NCBI RefSeq assembly: GCF_008831285.2 | Contig: NC_045150.1 | Coordinates: 7,328,001 to 7,392,000 of the forward strand | Direction of reading: 5' to 3' | Origin: Nymphaea colorata | Lineage: Eukaryota > Streptophyta > Magnoliopsida > Nymphaeales > Nymphaeaceae | Length of the DNA stretch: 64,000 bases | In this document: piece after piece, positions 44,240-55,132 of the stretch | How positions within the stretch are numbered: position 1 is the stretch's first letter | How the letters are laid out: each line of letters starts with the position of its first letter | The notes under the pieces: generated by a model | The model's input: the letters and a program-made list of their open reading frames with translations, nothing else | Told to the model about the DNA's origin: nothing | Database searches by the model: none | Made by a program: the position numbers and the translations under genes

Positions 44240-46219
44240 TCAACGAAGTTGGGCTTCGTTCATCAGTTCTGTCATAACTGCCTCATTGTGCCAACCTCAC
44301 CAATAAAAAAGACCAATATTTTGTCAACTAAATTATTCTGTCCTCATTCCAGGCATCTTTACTTTTCATAAAGCTAATGCCACACTTATCATGTCCAATT
44401 GTATATAAGTGCAGTCATATTAATCATATTGAGAAAACTTAGTTCTCTCGAAATCAATAATAGTAGACCAATGCGCAGGTATCCAGGTCGATTATGAACT
44501 GAGAGTTCCATTAACTAGACTATATATGTTTTCAAAGATGAGGTCAAGCAAAGTGTGGTACTCCGTTTGATTAGTGACGGCATCTCATTTATAATAAGAG
44601 TGTTGATGTCTCTTAACCTAACAAAATCATCTGATCGGCATTTGACTTCATGGCAATATATTAAGGACTTTCGCCAACACGACAGGATTTAGCACTCCAA
44701 TGGACGAAGTAATAAAAAGCTTCTCTGACTGAAGAAAACAATCGATCGCCAGATAGTATCTCATGAGGAGGTGGCTGCCCCCATACTGTTAACGACTTAA
44801 TCGAGGAGAGTGTACTTTAGTGGCAGAGCTAGACATGTTATGCTGAGGGGCAATTAAAAATTTGGAGTTATCAATAGGTAGACAAAAGATTTTTGTTGGA
44901 CCTTATCATGTGGTGTTATATATATATATATATATATAAGTGAATCTAGATAGCCACCATCATGATTTCAGACGGTCTTCAAGATTGAGTTATCCAACTC
45001 ACTATTGAAGAGTGTCTGAAATCATGATGGATGGTTCATGGACTCTCTCTCTCTCTATATATATAATGAATAATGACTCTGACTTTCACTCATCCATCTA
45101 ATTAGGGTTGTTTATTGAAGATGCATTTTAGTCCTTGTAAAATTGTTTTTTTTTTACTTCATTTTTGTCCTTTTCAAAGGACTTCTTACTTTTACTTTAA
45201 CTTTTTATTTGCCACGTTCTGGTTATTTGATAAGAAACACTTTGGCGCGTGAGTATTTGTAAAAGTGAAAAATGAAGGACTTGAAAAAGGATAAAAAGTG
45301 ATTATAAGGAACTAAAACCACCAAAAACTACACCTCATGATAAAAAAAAATTCTAAAATGCCCCAGCCCTCTTTTTGTTTTTTTATTAGGGATGTATATT
45401 TGTTGGATACATGTGCACGCAAGTGGATCTTCACAAGCATTCAACCCCTCGCGTGGAATGCGGGAAACACTTGTGACTGGCGGCATTATCTTTTCATTTA
45501 ACATTTGTGTTCTTCATGAAGAAGCATCTTCTTTCTAGTTAGTAACGCCAAAGTACAAGCAAATCCATCACTCGATATTTTGAAGTGTGAAAGAGAATTG
45601 TGTTGTCATCTCTACTTTGGATTCGATCAGTCTGACTAGTTGGTTCAGTGAGACTAGTTGGTTTAATGAGGGCCCGATACGATAAGCATCAATCTAGCTA
45701 ACATTATTGCACCATGTGGTATTGTTGATGCCGGCGAGGTAGGTGTAGGCACGGTTTTAAAGATTAGATATAGGTAAACTTGTGTTCAATTATATGGATC
45801 TGTCCCATGAGGCTCGGGTGGGTCACTGCCTATTGGTCTGTCATAGAACCAATAGCAATTGCTTAACAGAAAGGTAGAAGTAACAAACTAGCTGGTTGAT
45901 TCAAATCCCACCATCTTCTTGTCTAGCAACTCAAACCCGACCCTAATTAGACCACGGAGGTACTTACAGAGTTGAGGTTAATATTTTTCCTCTTTATCTT
46001 GGTTTTAGAGTGGTTGACTTCTTGGTCATGTTTTCTACATTTGGGATACCCTTGAGTACTATGTGTATTAGCTCTGAATGTTTTATTTATTCGAATCTGT
46101 TATGCTGAGACAAATTAACTTCTTTACCTGCTTGCGTCCTCGTGCTAAAATTTTTTGAAAAAACTGTTCTGCCCGTCTTATCGCCATACTTCTGCAAATG
46201 CGTGAAATACTGGAACTGC
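44240..46219. repeat. Upstream member of the BAHD segmental duplication
   Basis: Similar in order to 49890-51200. Matches include TTGTCAACTAAATTATTCTG (44318 and 49968), the CTCGCGTGGAATGC / CTCACGTGGAATGC phrase (45450 and 50318), and GGTTGACTTCTTGGTCATG / TTAGTCCATG (46010 and 50878). It is the 5' flank of the intact acyltransferase gene. Confidence 0.75.
44957..45030. repeat. Near-perfect fold-back, 35-bp arms and 4-nt loop
   Basis: The left arm 44957-44991 pairs with 44996-45030; 31 of 35 positions are complementary and the outer 17 are perfect (CCATCATGATTTCAGAC against GTCTGAAATCATGATGG). It is flanked by an AT repeat on the left and CT/AT repeats on the right. It could be a miniature transposon or an inverted-repeat RNA hairpin. 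Confidence 0.85.
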
Positions 46220-46226
46220 TATAAAT
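46220..46226 (+). promoter_or_regulatory. TATA box of the BAHD acyltransferase gene
   Basis: TATAAAT lies 75 bp upstream of the ATG at 46301. It supports that start over the in-frame ATG at 46142, which lies upstream of the TATA box. The downstream pseudogene copy lacks this motif. Confidence 0.65.
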
Positions 46227-46300
46227 TCTCCTCAAAGCACAATCTCTCGTCCACATCTTTTATCTCTTTCCTAGCGTCACTCTTCCCACTCGATCCGGCA

Positions 46301-49300
46301 ATGGCCACCAATGGCTCCCTGCTGTATGAATCAAGCACTGGTTACTTCTCGGTCCATGTCAAGAGCAGAGAGCTGGTCACTGCAGAGCTGCCGTTTCCAG
46401 AGATCTGGCTGCCTCTCTCCAACCTTGACCTGCTGCTTCCTCCCATGGACTGTAGCATTTACTCCATCTACAGGAAGCCCAGCAGCAAACCTGACCTTTC
46501 CTTTGGCTCAGCAGTTGAAATTCTCAAGAAGTCTCTTGCTAAGGTCCTAGTCCACTACTACCCACTTGCAGGTGAGATGGTCGCCAACTACAGCGGTGAG
46601 CCGGAGATTCTGTGCAACAACATGGGCGTCGAGTTCATTGAAGCTCATGCAGACATAGAGCTCAGTGGTCTCAAGCTCCATGATCCCGACGCGACCGTGC
46701 AGGGAAAGCTTGTACCACCGAAGGGACGAGGAGTTATGAGTGTTCAGGTGGAGCTCTTATCATTCACATTAACCAGATCTCATCTCTCCTTTTAACTGAT
46801 TTGCACTTTAAAGTTTAATGAAGTAAGTATTTCTTTTCTTATTTTCACGAGAACGTCGAACAATCGTTCTTAAATTCAGAAACTTTGGTCTCACTAGTTT
46901 TTCCGGTGCATCCTGGGGTTCACTTCCGGAAAATGTGTATATAAAAGCCCCTTGAACAAGAATTTCTCAAAATAAAAGCCGGGAGGCTTTATCTATATGG
47001 CGCCGCAATCTTTACAGCCAGCCCTCCCCTTCATCTTCCTGTGTTCTAAGCAAAAGAATTTTCGTTATTTTAAATTTTGTGTTGTCATTTATTATTGTTC
47101 TTAATGCCTTGAGACCAGTTTATATCCCCTAGTTTTTCAAGAAAAAAAAACTTCTTATTTTTGTCTCCAATATTTTTTACAAAATGACATATACGAACTG
47201 TTTTCTTATAGACTGAATTGTGTGCACTTGAAGTACATGCAACAAATATGCACATAAGTGACCACCTAATTATCTCATAAATATTTTATTATTTGATAAA
47301 CATTATCACCTACTTATGTTTAGTGTTATCTCATACATTTGTTTATTATTTTATTAAATATTTTGTTATTTTAATAATTTTATCTCATATTTATGTTTAG
47401 TGTTATCAGATACATCCTTCCTTATCTCATTATCTCATAAATCTTTTATTGTCTCATACACATTATCTCATACTTATTTGTTATTTCGTACATATTTGTT
47501 ATGTCATGTATATGTATATGCAATGTTTGGGCATAAAAGTAAATATGCATATTAATAATAGAGTCCACATTTGACGTACACATTATATACACAAAGCAGT
47601 GTACATAACTTGCTTTCGGGGGGAAAGGGTTTGGAGTATTTTAGGAAATTTTTATAAAGAAATATACTTTGTAAATTGTTAACTTTTTCACAATTTTTTT
47701 TCCTGGTAAATAGGCTTACTTTCAACTTACCCGTGGGTATTTCTTTATTATACACTATTATGCACAAATTTTTAATGCAGAAATGTGTAGTTTCTATATT
47801 TTTTTTATAAAATTTGGTGAACTTTTCTTTTTTTTAAAAGAACACGTTGTAATAATCAATAAGGTGAGATCATTTCTTTATAAACATAAGCATGAAATTT
47901 GATGCTTCAACTTTCTAAAACGTACTATATCTTTTAAACTTTTTCATGGGCTGCCACTAAGCAAAGGTTGGTAAGCAGGCTAAAGTAAGGGGAGTTTCTT
48001 TACTTCAAATTTAAAATCTACAAGTCTGATGTGGATTTTATCCAGGGCGTTTTTTCTAATATCGCAAAAGACACATAATAAAATTTATGGTTTATCTTAA
48101 TTATGTAAAATCCACAGTTCAAACTCTCGTTTTGTCAAAAAAAAAGATGAGATTTAATGAAATTTGACTACTCTGTAAACAGTCCTTTTTTCTCTTTTCT
48201 TGAAAGCTTTCCTTGGTCATTTTTTTGAACCAGCGCTAACCGATCCAACTTCTCTGTCCTCGTTTCATTAACTAGCTTGATCGATTTTTCAAGAAAACTC
48301 GCATGGATTCTCAAATGAAATCATAACAAAAAGTTTAAGCTTTTCTCTATAATTAAATTAATTTCATGAACATATTATGTATGTTAACCTTTAGATTCTT
48401 TTAGATGTTATGCTGGATTGTCTTTAACAATATGAAAAAACTCAGGCGTACGATTGCATATCACCAAAACTTTATGCAGATACCAAGAAACTCCACAAAA
48501 AAGTTCTCGTCGTTGTCATGAAAAAGTGATGAAACGCATTGTTTTCATGTCAAATGAGATCTGAGGTCAAGATCCTTGGCTATCAAATGCCCTTTTATTG
48601 ATTTATTTTGTTCCTGATTTGATGAAAAATTAATCTTTATTTCTAAAATGTCTCAAAATAAATTTCCTAGATTCTCTTGCACGTTGCTGTATGGAATTTA
48701 ACATTGCATCTCACAGTTGATGGTTGATCCTCTTGCTTGGAGCAGGTCACCAAGCTCATGTGCGAAGGCATCGTTGTTGCTTGCACTTCAGACCACCGGA
48801 TCGGTGATGGCTACTCCATCGGCATGTTCATGGCCGCATGGGCTGAGGTCTCCCGGACCAACTCCCTCACTCTCGTCCCCAACTTCCATCGCTCTCTCCT
48901 CAGCCCACGCCGTCCTGGTTCCTACGACAAGTCCCTAGACAACATGTACGTGCCCATCGCATCCCTGAGCCCACCGCTCAAGCACGAGAGTACTTCATCT
49001 GACCAATTCATCAGCCGGATCTATCATCTTAGTGCAAGCGCCTTGAACCAACTCCAAGATCTTTCTTCCACAGATGGGACTACGAGAACCAAGCTGGTGG
49101 CATTCAGCGCACTTGTATGGAAGCTGATTGCCAATGCCAATGGTGATGCGAAGAGCAGCTGTCGATTGGGCATCGTCGTCGACGGCCGCTCTCGCCTGAG
49201 CGAGGGCCCGAGATCGGCACTCTACGGATACTTTGGCAATGTTGTCTCGATCCCATTTGGGGAGGCCACCGCCGAGGACCTTAAGAGCAAGCCGCTGGGA

Positions 49301-49699
49301 TGGGCTGCGAAGAAGGTGAACGAGCTTCTAGGTTGTGCCACCAACAGGGAACACTTCCAAGGGCTGATTGACTATGTCGAAGGGCAAAGGCCTAACCCCA
49401 TGATGACTAGGGTTTACTACAGAGGGGCCGACGATGGGCCGGCCATTGTGGTCTCACATGCAAGAGTCTTGGATCCCTCCAAGATGGACTTTGGTTGGGG
49501 CCTTCCTTTCTTGATGTCGGGGCACTTCCCTTGGGGTGGGGATGCCAGATTTGTGCTGCTGCTTCCAAGCCCCCTAGGGAATGGAGACTGGGTTGTTTAC
49601 ATGCATCTATTCATGCACCAGCTTCAGGAAATAGAGATGGGGGAAGGGGGAATACTTCAACCTCTTAGTTTCCAACACCTCACCCCGCATGAGGTTTGA
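46301..49699 (+). CDS. BAHD-family acyltransferase, two exons
   Basis: Exon 1 is 46301-46747 (CAG|GTGGAG donor) and exon 2 is 48746-49699 (GGAGCAG acceptor). The phase-0 intron sits in the usual BAHD position before the catalytic motif. The product is 466 residues, normal for the family. HRIGDG (166-171) is the HxxxD catalytic motif and DFGWG (397-401) is the second signature. The N-terminus has ELPFPEIWLPLSNLDLLLPP and LAKVLVHYYPLAGEM, typical of BAHD proteins. These soluble cytosolic enzymes move an acyl group from an acyl-CoA (often hydroxycinnamoyl- or acetyl-CoA) to an alcohol or amine. The LPLSNLDLLLPP block hints at the hydroxycinnamoyl / coniferyl-alcohol transferase side, but I cannot fix the substrate. 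All key residues are present, so it is probably functional. A broken partial copy follows at 51276. Confidence 0.93.
46748..48745 (+). other. Intron of the BAHD gene (2.0 kb)
   Basis: AT-rich. Around 47268-47505 the motif TTATCTCATA and close variants recur about eight times with AT-rich spacers. No other content recognised. Confidence 0.75.
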
Positions 49700-49889
49700 G
49701 AAGAAGGAAGCACTCAATAGCTACTAATTTAAGGGAAGAAATAAAGTCATCTTAATTGTTAGGGAGAATGTCTCTGCATGTTCATTTAAATGTATCTTTA
49801 AAAAATTAGTGGAGCGATTTATACTTGGTTAGATTCTTTTGGCATTTTCTTGTATAATATTGAGAACTCATCCTTCTCAAAGTAGTCCG

Positions 49890-51275
49890 TGCCAAACTTA
49901 AATGAGTCATCAGCTCTGCCATAACTGCCTCATTGTGCAAATCTCACCAGTAAAAAAGACCAATATTTTGTCAACTTAATTATTCTGTCCTCATTCCAGG
50001 CATCTTGCTTTTTATAAAGCTAATGGGACATTTATCGTGACCAATTGTATATAAGTGTAGTTATGTTAATCCCGGTCTATTAAAGTGATAGCATCCCATT
50101 GTTGATAAGAGTGTTGATGTCTGTTAACCTAACAAAATCATCATATATTTGAGGGGCATTTTAGGTCTTGAAAAAATCTCTTTTAAGTTTTTTACTTCCC
50201 CTTTGTCCTTACAAAGGAGCTTTGTACTTTTTCTTTGACCTTTTATCAGACATGTTCTAGTTATTTGAGGCAGCCGTTGAACACTTTGGTGCGTTTGTAG
50301 CCCAAGCATTCTACCCCTCACGTGGAATGCTTGCACGACTTGTAACCGGCTGCATTCAGGGGCAATTGCCCACACAGAAAGAAACAAAAAGGTTATTTTT
50401 ATATTGAAATTTCATGGCTGCTTGTTGAATTCATATATAGGCGCCCCTTAAAAGTGTAAAATTGTATAACTAGTGACTCTCTGTTGAAATTTTCTTACTG
50501 CCCCTAGCTGCATTACTTTTTTATTTTTAATGTTTGTGTATTAAATTTCTCGATAGGCATCTGATTTCTTCCTAATAATGTCAAAGTAATAGCAAATCCG
50601 TCACTCATATACAGTCTGGTACATGTATGCCCAGTTTATGTCGCGTGGTCCAAGTTAGATTTGTGGATTTGATTAGACTATCAGCTTGACTAGTTGATTC
50701 AATGAGAGCCCAGGACGATCAGCATTGATCAATTCGTACTATTATTTGGTGCCTGTCATACGACCAATAGCAATTGCTTTAGCAACTCAAACGCTAATTA
50801 GATCACGGAGGTACTTATAGGGATAACAGTTGAGTTTAATATGTTTCCTTCTTTTCTCTCTTTATATTGGTTTTAAAATGGTTGACTTCTTAGTCCATGT
50901 TTCTACACCTGGGGTATTCTTTGAGTATTGTGTATTAATTCTTAATGCTATTTGTAACTCTGTTATAATGTGACAAAGCAACTTCTTTACCAGCATGTGT
51001 CGACGTGCTTAATTCATTCCAAATAAACTTAAGTGCTTAAGTTTTTTGTTGCTGTTTGTGTTCATTAAAGAGAGAGAAAGAAAAAGCCGATAAAATGGAA
51101 ATATATAACAAAATTTAGAGACAAAAAGTCTCCTAGATACAAAAACAATCAGATGTAGTAGCAGATACGTGGGGTCTGGACCAATCAATCAACAACTCCC
51201 TTGAAATTACACGGGGATTCAAAAATTACCTGCGCCTGTGACTCGAGTCCACGTCCACTCTCACTCGACCCGGCA
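49890..51275. repeat. Downstream member of the BAHD segmental duplication (5' flank of the pseudogene)
   Basis: Colinear with 44240-46300 but shorter and diverged. The equivalent of the promoter immediately before the ATG is disrupted: the bases just before the conserved CTCGACCCGGCAATG keep similarity, but no TATAAAT is present. Confidence 0.75.
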
Positions 51276-51700
51276 ATGACCATCAATGGCTCCCTGCTGT
51301 GTTACTTCTTCGTCCATGTGAAGAGCAGAGAGCTTATCACTGCAGAGCTACCGCTTCCAGAGATCAGGCTTTCTCTCTCTAACCTTGACCTGCTGCTTCC
51401 TCCCATAGATGCTCCCATCTACTCCATCTACAGGAAGCCGAGCAGCAAACCTGACCTTTCCTTAAGACGTATCTCGCGAAGGTCCTATTTCACTACTGCC
51501 ACTTGCAGGTGAGGTGGTAGACAACTCCAGCTTTGAGCCGGAGCTTCTGGGCATCAACACCGGCGTCAAGTTCTTTGAAGCTCATGCAGACATAAGAGCT
51601 CAGTGGTCTCAAGCTCCATGACACCGATGCGACAGAAGCTTGTACCACCAACGGGACGAGGAGTTTTCGGTGTTCAGTGAAGCTCCCATCATTCGCATCA
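51276..51700 (+). pseudogene. Truncated BAHD acyltransferase exon 1 copy
   Basis: The ATG at 51276 opens a frame reading MTINGSLLCYFFVHVKSREL with later LSNLDLLLPPIDAPIYSIY, parallel to the start of the intact gene at 46301. After PDLSL an internal deletion of about 28 bp shifts the frame (the intact copy has FGSAVEILKKSLAK here). Similarity then continues in another frame through LAGEVV and FEAHADI to the exon end. The donor CAG|GTGGAG has become CAGTGAAG. Similarity stops about 60 bp into the intron, and there is no exon 2 with the HxxxD or DFGWG motifs. Non-functional. Confidence 0.9.
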
Positions 51701-51770
51701 ACCAGAACCCGTCTCCTTTTTTAAATAAATTTCAAATTTTTAATGAAGTAAATAATTTTATTTTCCTTAT

Positions 51771-51960
51771 TTATCTCATTTTAATGTTTCTAACGAAATC
51801 ACCACCACACTTTTGACCTTGAGACAATCAAACACCTCACGATTTAATACTCTTAATGGATAAAATCAGATACTTAGTTCCCCTAGAAAAAACAATTAAT
51901 TAGCGAACATATGTCGGTGAAGACAATTTTGGTTTTGATAATGCAATGCTTGACTCTATC
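51771..51960. repeat. Degenerate repeat fragment matching 42970-43160
   Basis: Shared phrases include CTCATTTTAATG, CACCACCACACTTTTGACCT and AATTAATTAGCGAACATAT. The junction with the BAHD pseudogene lies just before it. Confidence 0.7.
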
Positions 51961-52005
51961 ATGTCTTGTTAAATGGTTGAGTGATTCCGAATAGCCAAAA
52001 GTCAT

Positions 52006-52035
<30 letters not shown>

Positions 52036-52041
<6 letters not shown>

Positions 52042-52579
52042 CGCTCCCACTGCCATTAAAGACCAAACCCATGACTCTTCCAAGGACTCGCGCCATTCCA
52101 TTCGAACCCACTTGTGGTGCTCACTGCCCCACTATGTTCGAACCCGCTTGTGGCAGTTATCTCTCTTGATTAAGTGTTTATCAAGGTAAATAACGATTAC
52201 TAATTTAACTAAGAGTCATTATCAAAAAAATTTCAGTTGAAACATGACATTTTTCTTAGTCATATTTACTTATCAGCAAATAATTAGGGTAATTCGTTCC
52301 AATCTCATTATCGTACTTTTTCTCCAATGAATGCATTTCTAGAGAGAGAAAATATTTAATTTGACAAAAAAAAGAACGGATCACATGTACTGGGGTTGTC
52401 TCTTCAAATGAAGTCATGCATTTCTCTTCTCTGTTATAAAACCTGGGGCGGGCGTTCAGGTTCACAGTGGAAAGTGGGGGAAGGGAAGACACGGCAATGA
52501 ACCTGACGGCAGAAACAAGGAAAAGAAAGCAGTTACTCAAAGCGTATACACTTCACTTAAAAGATCTGAAGACGTCACT
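52036..52579. repeat. Repeat A, copy 1
   Basis: About 540 bp matching 54577-55132. It starts TACGCTCCCACTGCC and ends GACGTCACTACTGGG. It contains two GTTCGAACCC-like phrases. Its last ~180 bp also occur at 53459-53653. Minus-strand frames of 61-99 residues across it are not supported as genes. Confidence 0.88.
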
Positions 52580-53455
52580 ACTGGGTAGCTAGATCAAGCC
52601 CAGCAACCCATTGTATGCATCTACTGTGGGCCAAAGGGCTGCTAGTGCACATACTATTGCTACATTTTATTCGGTTTTTTCCTTCAATTTTCTTCTCCTT
52701 GTTATAACTTTTTTTTTTAAGGTGAGTGTTTCATTTCACCGCCCCTAACAAAAGCCATTGCTTTCCCCAAACCCCGAATATGATTTATGACATTTTATGG
52801 TACAAAAGTATAAAGCACTCAATAGATTTTTCCTCTCAAAACTTTACAGGTTTGATTCCAGTGCAGGCACCCAAATATGTAAAACCAATTCATTCCCCTT
52901 AAGACTATGTAGCTTTCTACCCAAAATTGATCAGAGCAGATGCTCCCAACTAGATTATATTTAGGCTTCAAACTGCTGTTCACATCTAATTAAGAGATCA
53001 ATATTGAACGGAGTTGGCCGTCAATATAAGAGGTAGAGTAGGTTGTTTGTTATGGCATTTTACCTAAGACCATGAACACAATCCGTAGATCACATAATCT
53101 GCCAGTTTACTGGATCCGATTCCCTAAATGGCATCATCGAGTGCCCTTAGTTTGTCTCGTGCAGAATGGTGATACACTAGTCTTTTAAGTAGATTTAAAT
53201 ATTAAAGCTTGGTCTGTTCGACCGCTTCTAGAAAGGTTAGCCATTATGTTAGTAGGTAGGTTTAATCATAATCTATATATCATGAGACTTCGAGATAGTC
53301 GAAAGTCAATGGCTTAGAATTAATTATGAATATTGAAATACAAGGTGTCCTCTACTTTAAGGCATGAACATAATATAATGACATGCTGTGCAGGGATTGT
53401 TCTGCTATTTCATAAAGATATATTTATGTAAATCGATTGAGTTTACTAACATAAA
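52394..53455. repeat. Tandem unit 1 (end of A + B), ~1.07 kb
   Basis: Nearly identical to 53463-54525 at a constant offset of 1069-1070 bp. By eye only a handful of substitutions and one T-run length difference separate the two. The B part (from about 52590) is the dispersed repeat also found at 33845-34707. Confidence 0.93.
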
Positions 53456-53462
53456 TTACTGA

Positions 53463-54525
53463 GGTTGTCTCTTCAAATGAAGTCATGCATTTCTCTTCTC
53501 TGTTATAAAACCTGGGGCGGGCGTTCAGGTTCACAGTGGAAAGTGGGGGAAGGGAAGACACGGCAATGAACCTGACGGCAGAAACAAGGAAAAGAAAGCA
53601 GTTACTCAAAGCGTATACACTTCACTTAAAAGATCTGAAGACGTCACTACTGGGTAGCTAGATCAAGCCCAGCAACCCATTGTATGCATCTATTGTGGGC
53701 CAAAGGGCTGCTAGTGCACATACTATTGCTACATTTTATTCGGTTTTTTTCTTCAATTTTCTTCTCCTTGTTGTAACTTTTTTTTTTTAAGGTGAGTGTT
53801 TCATTTCACCGCCCCTAACAAAAGCCATTGCTTTCCCCAAACCCCGAATATGATTTATGACATTTTATGGTACAAAAGTATAAAGCACTCAATAGATTTT
53901 TCCTCTCAAAACTTTACAGGTTTGATTCCAGTGCAGGCACCCAAATATGTAAAACCAATTCATTCCCCTTAAGACTATGTAGCTTTCTACCCAAAATTGA
54001 TCAGAGCAGATGCTCCCAACTAGATTATATTTAGGCTTCAAACTGCTGTTCACATCTAATTAAGAGATCAATATTGAACGGAGTTGGCCGTCAATATAAG
54101 AGGTAGAGTAGGTTGTTTGTTATGGCATTTTACCTAAGACCATGAACACAATCCGTAGATCACATAATCTGCCAGTTTACTGGATCCGATTCCCTAAATG
54201 GCATCATCGAGTGCCCTTAGTTTGTCTCGTGCAGAATGGTGATACACTAGTCTTTTAAGTAGATTTAAATATTAAAGCTTGGTCTGTTCGACCGCTTCTA
54301 GAAAGGTTAGCCATTATGTTAGTAGGTAGGTTTAATCATAATCTATATATCATGAGACTTCGAGATAGTCGAAAGTCAATGGCTTAGAATTAATTATGAA
54401 TATTGAAATACAAGGTGTCCTCTACTTTAAGGCATGAACATAATATAATGACATGCTGTGGAGGGATTGTTCTGCTATTTCATAAAGTTATATTTATGTA
54501 AATCGATTGAGTTTATATATATATA
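53463..54525. repeat. Tandem unit 2 (end of A + B), ~1.07 kb
   Basis: Second copy of the unit at 52394-53455. It ends at GAGTTTA and runs into an AT microsatellite at about 54514-54529. Confidence 0.93.
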
Positions 54526-54576
54526 TATTATAAACTCTCCATAATGACTTAATTCTTAGAATGATGAATCCTCACG

Positions 54577-55132
54577 ACTACGCTCGCGCTGCCATTAAAG
54601 ACCAGACCCATGACTCTTCGAAGGACTCGTGCCATTCCATTCGAACCCACTTGTGGTGCTCACTGCCCCAGTAGGTTCGAACCCGCTTGTGGCACTCATC
54701 AGTTATCTCTCTTGATTAAGCGTTTATCAAGGTAAATAACGATTACTAATTTAACTAAGAGTCATTATCAAAATTTTTTCAGTTGAAACATGACATTTTT
54801 CTTAGTCATATTTACTTATCAGCAATTAATTAGGGTAATTCGTTCCAATCTCATTATCGTACTTTTTCTCCAATGAATGCATTTCTAGAGAGAGAACATA
54901 TTTAATTTGACAGAAAAAAGAACGGATCACATGTACTGAGGTTGTCTCTTCAAATGAAGTCATGCATTTCTCTTCGCTGTTATAAAACCTGGGGCGGGCG
55001 TTCGGGTTCACAGTGGAAAGGGGGAGAAAGGAAGACACGCCAATAAAACCTGACGGCAGAAACAAGGAAAGGAAAGCAGTTGCTGAAAGCGTATACACTT
55101 CACTTATAAGATCTGAAGACGTCACTACTGGG
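54577..55132. repeat. Repeat A, copy 3, without B
   Basis: Matches 52036-52579, including the terminal GACGTCACTACTGGG, but is followed by unrelated sequence rather than B. It is more diverged from copy 1 than the two tandem units are from each other. Confidence 0.88.

Noticed and set aside
46142-46300. Upstream in-frame extension of BAHD exon 1 (53 residues)
   Set aside because: It lies upstream of and across the TATAAAT at 46220 and is not BAHD-like; the family normally starts near MATNGSLLYES.
52105-52160. GTTCGAACCC phrases resembling a tRNA B box
   Set aside because: I could not fold a cloverleaf or find a matching A box at the right spacing, so neither a tRNA nor a SINE is supported.
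52256-55125. Repeated minus-strand frames of 61-99 residues (MSNCFLFL... type) in repeat A
   Set aside because: They recur only because the DNA repeats. They have no domain, and the frame endings differ between copies.
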